DNA of 11,738 bases from Planctomycetota bacterium (GTDB lineage Bacteria; Planctomycetota; Phycisphaerae; UBA1845), in assembly GCA_022563055.1 (NCBI GenBank), contig JADFOB010000011.1:1-11738 (forward strand), given 5' to 3'. Below are positions 6,834-11,738 of this stretch, in pieces. The notes under the pieces were generated by a model. It was not told where the DNA came from. It searched no databases and worked only from the letters and a program-made list of their open reading frames with translations. The translations under genes were made by a program, and so were the position numbers. How positions within the stretch are numbered: the stretch's first letter is position 1; every line of letters begins with the position of its first letter.

Positions 6834-9800
6834 CGGCGCCGGCCAACGGACCGCAGGCCGATCCAGAAGAGTGAGTAGAAGATCAGGCCGACCTGCGCTC
6901 CGGCACCGCACGCGCCACACATGTTTGGTGCACCAATGCCAAGGCCCCGACCGGGCAGCTCGCCGTCACCGACACCGAAACCGATCTGGCATGCGTCGCC
7001 TTCGCCGTTTTCGTCCAGGTCACGCTGATCCGGATTCGACAGTTCCGGACAGTTGTCGCACACGTCGCCGACACCATCCTCGTCACCATCCGCCTGATCG
7101 GCGTTGGGCTGGGCGATACAGTTATCGTCGATGTCGTCAACACCATCCTCGTCGGTATCGGTCGCGAGGGCACGCGCTGCCTCAACCTCTTGACAGGCAT
7201 CACCGACGCCGTCGCCATCTTCATCCACCTGATCCGGGTTGGGCGCCTCGGGACAGTTGTCACAGACGTCACCGATGCCATCCTCGTCGCCGTCCGCCTG
7301 ATCGTCGTTGGGTTCTTCCGGACAGTTATCGCAGACATCGCCGACGAGATCGCCGTCGGAATCCGCCTGGTCGGCGTTTGTGATCCCCGGGCAGTTGTCC
7401 TCGCCATCGGACACGCCGTCCCCGTCGCCGTCAGCCGCCACTACGATCTCCGGCTCTTCACACACGTCGCCGACTCCGTCCCCATCCGCATCCTCCTGAT
7501 CGGGGTTGGCGTCTTGTGGGCAGTTGTCGCAGAGGTCGCCGATTCCGTCCTCGTCCTCATCCTCCTGGTCGGCGTTGGCGTCTTGTGGGCAGTTGTCGCA
7601 AACATCGCCCACGCGGTCGTCGTCCTCGTCTTCCTGGTCGGCGTTGGCGATCTTCGGACAGTTGTCCTGGGAATCGATGACACCATCGTCGTCGGCGTCA
7701 TCGTCCACGCCGCCACCTCCATCGTCGCCTCCGCCGCCGCCGCCGCCACCGCCAGGTGGTGGTGGTGGTGGTGGCGGATCTGATACGCACTGCGACGCAC
7801 TCTCGTCACAGGTTTCATCGTTCGTGCAGGGGCTCGTTCCTGCCTCACACACACCGTCCACGCCGCAGGCCTCGTTCCCGTTGCAGAAAATCCCGTCGTT
7901 GCACTGCTTGTTAGTGACGCACGGTCCGCACGTGTCAGCCTCCTCGTCGCATCCCTCGCCCCCCTCGCAAGGGAAAGCAGCGGTCTGGCACACGCCGTCC
8001 TGACAGGTTTCCTCGCCGTTGCAGAAGATCCCATCGTCGCATAAGTGCTCGTCGGAACATGGTGCACAGGTGCCGTCGCTCTCGTTACACCCTTGACCGT
8101 TTGAGCACGGGAAACCACTGGACGTGCACGTACCCTGCACACACGTTTCCAGGCCGTTGCAGAACACGTTGTCGTCGCATTCGCTGTCGTCCTCGCACTG
8201 AGGATGGCAGGTTCCTGTTTGTTCATCGCACGCCTGACCGCCTGCACACGGCGGATCGCCCCTCTTGCAGACGCTGTCAAAGCATGTCTCAAGCCCATTG
8301 CAGAAAACGCCATCGTTGCATTGGACATCTTCCAAACACGGGCCACAGGTGTCGGTGTCTTCGTGGCACCCCTCGGGACCGGAGCAAGGGAACGAGCCGG
8401 GCTTGCACTCGCCGTCGCGGCAAACGTCGTCACCCGTACAGAAGAGCCCGTCGTCGCAGGGATCCGTATTGTTCGTGTGCTCGCACGCACCGTTGACACA
8501 CTCATCGTCGGTACAGACGTTCGCGTCGTCGCAGTCCTCTGCGCTGAGGCATCCGACGCAGATGTCGTTCTCTTCGTCGCAGAACAGGTCCGGGCAGGTG
8601 TCACCTGTTCCGGTGCAGATGCCTTCCCCGCAGGTGTCGGTTTTCGTGCAGAACAACCCGTCATCGCACTCTTGACCATCGGGGACGGGGTTTGCCACGC
8701 ATGTCTCGAGATCGGTGTCACACACACCGACCGTGCACTCGCCGCCCAGGAAGCTGCAATCGCGAGGCTCGCCGGAGCCGCAGACACCGTCGGTGCAGGT
8801 TTCGCCCACGGTGCAGAAGAGTCCGTCGTCACAGTTTCCGCCTTCGTTGAGGGGTTTGGCGACGCAGGTGTCACTGTTGTCGTCGCACACGCCGACGCTG
8901 CATTCGCCGCTAAGATCGCTGCAATCCCGTGGTTCGCCGCCACCGCAACCGCCCGCGGTACAGACCTCGCCGACGGTGCAGAACAGGCCGTCGTCACAGG
9001 AACCGCCTTCGTTCATGGATTCGGCCACACACCAGTCCATCTCTTCGTTGCAAACGCCGGTGGTGCAGTCGCTATCCTGGAAACTGCAATCCCGAGGTCC
9101 GCCGTTTCCGCAAGTTCCTTCGCTGCACGTTTCGCCAACGGTGCAGAACTCTTTGTCGTTGCACGTACCACCCTCGTTGATGGGTTTGGCTACGCAAGCG
9201 CCACGACTGTCGTCGCACACGCCGACGCTGCATTCGCCGTCGAGGTGGCTACAATCGGGTGGCGTTCCGGGGACGCAGGTTCCGTTGTCGCAGACTTCCT
9301 GACCGTTGCAGAACAGACCGTCGTCGCAGAGGCTTGGGTCGCTTTGGCAGTCGTTGCCAAAATCGACGTCGGCCCTCAGTCCCACGATAAAGAAATGCTC
9401 CGCCGTGTCCCGCGGATGCTCGGGGTCGTCATCGAGCGCGCGGATCTCGAAGCTATCGACCCGGCTGTCCGCTCCGAGCGCATCGATTCCGGAGAACATC
9501 AGCTTCCACAGACGGCGACCGCGTTCGTCGTGGAGCCTCTCCCAGATGCTCGCGTCGCTCGTGTCAAGATTGAGCAGGTTTACCCAAACGCCTGATCTCA
9601 GGTTGATGCGCAGGTCAATCAGTAGTGTGGATGTGTTCACCTCGCTCAGGATCACCTCGACGGTACGGGCGAGGACGTTGGCTGCCGGAGCGAATTCAAG
9701 ACGGACGGACTCGTCGACGTGGGGCGAGCCATTCACGCCGGACCCCGCGTCGTAGGTGTCGGGTCCGGTTCCGCCCGAGACGTGCTTGCTTCCTTCGATC

Positions 9801-10270
9801 TTTGCCCGTCCCGTTGAGCCGTCGATCTCGCGTAGCCCCGTTGCATCGATGACCGTGAACGAGCGCACCCCCATCCCCTCTTTCCTGCCGTCGGGTGTCG
9901 CGTCGTTTTCCTGCGAGATAGCCAGGACGCCCGCGTAGTAGTCATGGGCTACGGGCAACCCATGCAGCGTGTCCAGGTGTGTTTGCGCGGTCACGGTCAC
10001 AAGGAGCGGGTCGTCCGCACTACCGGGACCAGCCACCCCGCTGGCTTGAACGGTCAGAATGCTGCCCTCAGAGACGACCGGACTGGTGGACAGACCGATG
10101 ACGTCCGGGTCGACCTCTCTCCCGAAGTTGACGCCCTCTTGGCCCAGGCCCAAAGCGTCGGAAGTGAACTTGACCGAGAGGTTCTCAGCCGCAAAAACGC
10201 TGCTCACGCCCGCAAGGGAGCCTAGCAACGCCGCCCCGAGCATATGACTTAGAACTACCGATGTCTTCAT
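6818..10270 (-). CDS. Secreted Cys-rich / thrombospondin type-3 repeat protein with C-terminal sorting-like tail
   Basis: 1150 residues, function not recognised; probably exported and held at the cell surface. Signal peptide 1-27/28 (basic MKTS, hydrophobic core, cleavage near VFA-A or FAA-E). Residues 29-306 form an unassigned, beta-rich-looking domain. Residues 307-829 hold about 11 Cys-rich units (CDDGLFCNG-E-C type) with about 84 cysteines by my count. There are four units of about 54 residues with GECSVGVCD cores, one intermediate unit, one short unit, then five units of about 45 residues. The linker is Pro8 (832-839) then Gly9 (840-848). Residues 856-1094 carry eight DNCP-type calcium-binding TSP3-like units. 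The tail (1117-1147) is MCGACGAGA, a hydrophobic stretch and SVGRRRR. A good Shine-Dalgarno (GGAGGAGA) lies 7 bases before the ATG. Calcium binding and disulfide bonding are inferred from family knowledge. An adhesin, matrix or stalk protein is possible. Confidence 0.88.
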   Translation of the reverse strand: MKTSVVLSHMLGAALLGSLAGVSSVFAAENLSVKFTSDALGLGQEGVNFGREVDPDVIGLSTSPVVSEGSILTVQASGVAGPGSADDPLLVTVTAQTHLDTLHGLPVAHDYYAGVLAISQENDATPDGRKEGMGVRSFTVIDATGLREIDGSTGRAKIEGSKHVSGGTGPDTYDAGSGVNGSPHVDESVRLEFAPAANVLARTVEVILSEVNTSTLLIDLRINLRSGVWVNLLNLDTSDASIWERLHDERGRRLWKLMFSGIDALGADSRVDSFEIRALDDDPEHPRDTAEHFFIVGLRADVDFGNDCQSDPSLCDDGLFCNGQEVCDNGTCVPGTPPDCSHLDGECSVGVCDDSRGACVAKPINEGGTCNDKEFCTVGETCSEGTCGNGGPRDCSFQDSDCTTGVCNEEMDWCVAESMNEGGSCDDGLFCTVGEVCTAGGCGGGEPRDCSDLSGECSVGVCDDNSDTCVAKPLNEGGNCDDGLFCTVGETCTDGVCGSGEPRDCSFLGGECTVGVCDTDLETCVANPVPDGQECDDGLFCTKTDTCGEGICTGTGDTCPDLFCDEENDICVGCLSAEDCDDANVCTDDECVNGACEHTNNTDPCDDGLFCTGDDVCRDGECKPGSFPCSGPEGCHEDTDTCGPCLEDVQCNDGVFCNGLETCFDSVCKRGDPPCAGGQACDEQTGTCHPQCEDDSECDDNVFCNGLETCVQGTCTSSGFPCSNGQGCNESDGTCAPCSDEHLCDDGIFCNGEETCQDGVCQTAAFPCEGGEGCDEEADTCGPCVTNKQCNDGIFCNGNEACGVDGVCEAGTSPCTNDETCDESASQCVSDPPPPPPPPGGGGGGGGGDDGGGGVDDDADDDGVIDSQDNCPKIANADQEDEDDDRVGDVCDNCPQDANADQEDEDEDGIGDLCDNCPQDANPDQEDADGDGVGDVCEEPEIVVAADGDGDGVSDGEDNCPGITNADQADSDGDLVGDVCDNCPEEPNDDQADGDEDGIGDVCDNCPEAPNPDQVDEDGDGVGDACQEVEAARALATDTDEDGVDDIDDNCIAQPNADQADGDEDGVGDVCDNCPELSNPDQRDLDENGEGDACQIGFGVGDGELPGRGLGIGAPNMCGACGAGAQVGLIFYSLFWIGLRSVGRRRRIEN
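7731..7777. repeat. Triplet inverted repeat encoding Pro8-Gly9
   Basis: On the + strand a run of CCG/CCA triplets (7731-7753) is followed after one base by a run of GGT/GGC triplets (7755-7777). The two halves are complementary at 18 of 23 positions, the rest being G-T. Read on the minus strand they encode the Pro tract and most of the Gly tract of the linker between the Cys-rich and TSP3 regions. It can form a hairpin in DNA and is a likely slippage site. Confidence 0.85.
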
Positions 10271-10277
10271 CGCTTGT

Positions 10278-10284
10278 CTCCTCC
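10278..10284 (-). promoter_or_regulatory. Shine-Dalgarno site of the secreted-protein gene
   Basis: The minus strand reads GGAGGAG here, with 7 bases between AGGAG and the ATG at 10270-10268. It is one of only two strong Shine-Dalgarno sites in the window and fixes the start. It is complementary to an upstream UUCCUCC at 10331-10325. Confidence 0.8.
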
Positions 10285-10301
10285 GCCTGACGAATGTCGA
10301 A

Positions 10302-10322
10302 GGGGCTCGCCCTAAAAGCCCC
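10302..10322 (-). promoter_or_regulatory. Leader hairpin upstream of the Shine-Dalgarno site
   Basis: The minus-strand RNA can form a 6-bp GC-rich stem, GGGGCU with AGCCCC (10322-10317 with 10307-10302), around a 9-base loop. It sits between the anti-Shine-Dalgarno candidate and the Shine-Dalgarno site. If those two pair, this hairpin lies inside the loop and would help bring them together. Confidence 0.5.
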
Positions 10323-10327
10323 GGGGA

Positions 10328-10412
10328 GGAACGCGTCCGACGGGTCGCTCGGTTCCGACTCTGGCAAGCCGGTCCGGCTACGTCTCAAGAAGGCGTTCTT
10401 GAAGTGCGTTCC
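10328..10412 (-). ncRNA. Candidate structured 5' leader RNA (multi-branched, riboswitch-like)
   Basis: On the minus strand a 7-bp closing stem GGAACGC/GCGUUCC (10412-10406 with 10334-10328) encloses two perfect hairpins. One is UCAAGAA-CGCC-UUCUUGA (10402-10385, 7 bp, tetraloop). The other is AGCCG-GAC-CGGCU (10379-10367, 5 bp). A third region (10366-10335) can form only short 4-bp stems. The element begins about 8 bases after the predicted transcription start and ends 57 bases before the ATG. Its GACGUAGCCGG string recalls part of the c-di-GMP-I (GEMM) core, but the GGGCAAACC part is absent, so no known class is claimed. Prediction was by eye only. Confidence 0.4.
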
Positions 10413-10426
10413 GTCCCCCCGCAGCG

Positions 10427-10456
10427 ATGGTAGGGAGAGCGGTCAGCTTCAGTCAA
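10427..10456 (-). promoter_or_regulatory. Candidate sigma70-type promoter for the secreted-protein gene
   Basis: The minus strand has TTGACT (10456-10451, 5 of 6 to TTGACA), an 18-base spacer and TACCAT (10432-10427, 4 of 6 to TATAAT). The predicted start, near 10420, is just upstream of the structured leader and gives a leader of about 150 bases. Promoter rules in this lineage are poorly known. Confidence 0.45.
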
Positions 10457-10787
10457 GGTTGGTGAGCGTTTCCCGCGTCCGCATAGGATCCCGCCTGTTC
10501 GAGTGGCCGCGAGTTGGGCGGTTATGGCGGAGGGGCCCGGGGAGACGGGGACCGGAACGGGTCCGGTAGTCCGCCTGTTAATCGTCAACATATCACAGTT
10601 TGGATCGCTGCGTGCCGCGGCTTGCCGCCGGCGGGCGTTGGCATTAGACTTTCGGACGGCGTGGATCCCGGCGCGCCGGGACCGGACTTTCGGTGGGACC
10701 GAAAACCCGGATGCTCAAGAATTCGGGGTTGAAACCTTTGGCGATGCGCGGTATGACGGTGGTCGTCGAGGGTAAGGGGTTGCTTTT
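10457..10787. other. Intergenic region upstream of the coiled-coil gene; palindromes, no gene
   Basis: No convincing coding region: short open frames here are Arg/Gly-rich and have no recognisable motif. A perfect 16-bp palindrome (TCCCGGCG and its complement, 10666-10681) lies between two copies of the 9-mer GACTTTCGG (10647-10655 and 10685-10693). A perfect hairpin TTTCGGT-GGG-ACCGAAA follows (10688-10704), overlapping the second 9-mer. A 10-bp palindrome CCGCCGGCGG is at 10625-10634. No clear -35/-10 pair was found for the + strand gene. These could be operator sites or leader hairpins. Confidence 0.5.
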
Positions 10788-10793
10788 GGGAGG
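10788..10793 (+). promoter_or_regulatory. Shine-Dalgarno site that decides a TTG start
   Basis: GGGAGG lies 6 bases before the TTG at 10800. The frame is closed upstream by TAA at 10773-10775, with no ATG or GTG between, so this site supports TTG initiation. Confidence 0.75.
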
Positions 10794-10799
10794 TTCCCT

Positions 10800-11738
10800 T
10801 TGAGCACGTTGACGAAAGTCTTTGTTGTCCTGCTGGTTGTCTTCAGCATTGCGTTTACGTCGATGACTGTCTCGATCACGACGCAGACGGCAAACTGGAA
10901 GGACACCGCGGAGCGGTTTGAGCAACACGCTCGCGTGGCGGATACGAATCTCCGCCACCTGATCGCCTCGAACTCCGTCGAACTTATTTCGGCGGTCGAT
11001 GCCGTCAACGATCACCTTGACACCATCGCCGGTCTTGAATCCCAGTTGCAGGAGGCTCGGCATCAGTCGGAGCAGCGGAAGGCGGAACTCCGGCGAGCGG
11101 CGTCCCAAAAGAGCAGTTCCGCGGCGATCAACCGGGGCCTGCTCGCCCAACTTCAAAGCTCCCAAACGCAGCGCGAGGAGTACCAAAACCAGCGGGACGA
11201 TCTCGAAAAACAGAGCATCGACCTGCAACGGCGCAATATCGACCTTAACGATCGGGTCAACGAGTTGACTGCGCGGATGGCTGTCCTTGTCGAGCAGCGG
11301 CGCCAGTTCGAGCAGCAGATCAACATCCTGCGCACCGAGAACGCCAAGCTGGCTCGTCTGGCCCATGCGCCGTCGATGGGGGCGGCCATGGAGGCGCCGG
11401 GCAGCGCAGCCATGGCGAATGTCGAGGCGGTCACACCTGTCGCCGCCGCCACGATTCGGGGCAGCATCCTCGAACTATCGAATGACATCGGGACGATCCA
11501 GACAACCTTTAGGTTACTTCGTGGTAACAGGGATCAGCTGGTGAATGTCATCCAGCAATTTCAAGATCCTCGCATCATAATCGAAGCTCCTGGTGGGTTA
11601 CAGGGCGACGCAGTTGCTCAAATCATGGATGAAGTCCTCAGTGGCCCGGAATACGCAGCCAAACAATTTGAGAATTTAGCCAAAGTCCTGACCGACTTAA
11701 AAGTTCGTAACCCTCAAGACATGGCTCAGTTAATCCAG
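10800..11738 (+). CDS. Membrane-anchored coiled-coil protein, 3' end beyond window and possibly chimeric
   Basis: 313 residues are visible with no stop before the edge. The start is TTG with a good Shine-Dalgarno site. Residues 6-26 are one hydrophobic helix (VFVVLLVVFSIAFTSMTVSI) without a clear cleavage site, so an N-terminal anchor is likely. Residues 35-187 are a long coiled coil rich in Glu, Gln, Arg and Leu. Residues 188-217 are an Ala/Met/Pro linker. Residues 218-230 (ATIRGSILELSND) look like the first strand of a small C-terminal domain that I associate with planctomycete proteins of this build. From about residue 231 (near 11490) composition and codon use change: GC falls to about 48% and five TTA codons appear after none. 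The tail (DPRIIIEAPGGLQGD, PEYAAKQFENLAKVL) is not recognised. Function unknown. The first 230 residues are trusted; the tail may be foreign or an assembly artefact. Confidence 0.75.
   Translation, partial: MSTLTKVFVVLLVVFSIAFTSMTVSITTQTANWKDTAERFEQHARVADTNLRHLIASNSVELISAVDAVNDHLDTIAGLESQLQEARHQSEQRKAELRRAASQKSSSAAINRGLLAQLQSSQTQREEYQNQRDDLEKQSIDLQRRNIDLNDRVNELTARMAVLVEQRRQFEQQINILRTENAKLARLAHAPSMGAAMEAPGSAAMANVEAVTPVAAATIRGSILELSNDIGTIQTTFRLLRGNRDQLVNVIQQFQDPRIIIEAPGGLQGDAVAQIMDEVLSGPEYAAKQFENLAKVLTDLKVRNPQDMAQLIQ

Noticed and set aside
6694..7383. Open frame running from the permease end into the TSP3 region, 229 codons
   Set aside because: It overlaps the true permease frame, crosses array 3 and encodes Arg/His-rich low-complexity sequence.
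7441..8997. Second minus-strand open frame of 518 codons inside the secreted-protein gene
   Set aside because: It is out of frame with the recognised protein, rich in Thr/Ala/Arg with no domain, and explained by repeat-driven lack of stops.
8204..9595. Long open frame on the + strand opposite the Cys-rich region, 463 codons
   Set aside because: It is the mirror of a low-complexity GC-rich repeat gene. The product is monotonous Ala/Val-rich with no motif, while the minus strand has signal peptide, domains and Shine-Dalgarno site.
10328..10412. c-di-GMP-I (GEMM) riboswitch
   Set aside because: Only the GACGUAGCCGG string resembles part of the core. The GGGCAAACC segment and the tetraloop-receptor arrangement are not found, so the element is reported as unclassified.
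10294..10775. Short + strand open frames in the divergent intergenic region
   Set aside because: Products are Arg/Gly-rich without motifs. They overlap the promoter and leader of the minus-strand gene, and none has a good ribosome binding site.
10644..11366. Minus-strand open frame of 240 codons opposite the coiled-coil gene
   Set aside because: The + strand frame has a Shine-Dalgarno site, membrane helix and coiled-coil heptads. The antisense frame has no recognisable feature.

Overview
The window looks like chromosomal DNA of a GC-rich Gram-negative bacterium, most likely a planctomycete of the Phycisphaerae type. Pointers are the weak or absent Shine-Dalgarno sites at most starts, a giant secreted Cys-rich/thrombospondin-type-3 protein with a Cys/Gly + hydrophobic helix + Arg tail, and an anchored coiled-coil protein of a kind I associate with planctomycetes. 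This assignment is inference. No rRNA, tRNA, CRISPR, transposase or phage gene was seen.

Layout. 1-2109 (+): the 3' part of a ComEC/Rec2 DNA-uptake channel gene, cut by the window edge. 2142-3254 (+): alanine dehydrogenase with its known catalytic residues in place. 3321-6770 (+): a three-gene MacAB-type ABC exporter operon (adaptor, ATPase, FtsX-like permease). 6818-10270 (-): a convergent gene for a 1150-residue secreted protein with a signal peptide, an unassigned N-terminal domain, about 11 Cys-rich units, a Pro8/Gly9 linker, eight Asp-rich TSP3-type units and a sorting-like C-terminal tail. 10271-10799: a divergent intergenic region. 10800-11738 (+): a membrane-anchored coiled-coil protein running off the window.

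Two things stand out beyond the genes. First, the three boundaries comEC/ald, ald/exporter and exporter/secreted gene each carry a heptanucleotide-periodic array (GATTGNN units turning into AATCNNC-type units) that folds back on itself. In each case the array supplies the TGA stop of a neighbouring gene. The arrays are absent from junctions inside the exporter operon. Second, the secreted-protein gene has a plausible sigma70-type promoter followed directly by a 5' leader that can fold into a multi-branched RNA. The 3' strand of its closing stem can instead pair with the Shine-Dalgarno sequence, which is the architecture of a translational switch.

The last 220-250 bases differ sharply from the rest: about 48% GC by hand count after 11521, against 62-75% just upstream, and five TTA leucine codons where the preceding part of the gene has none. 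The joint falls just inside what looks like the start of a C-terminal domain, so this end may be a recombination joint or an assembly chimera.
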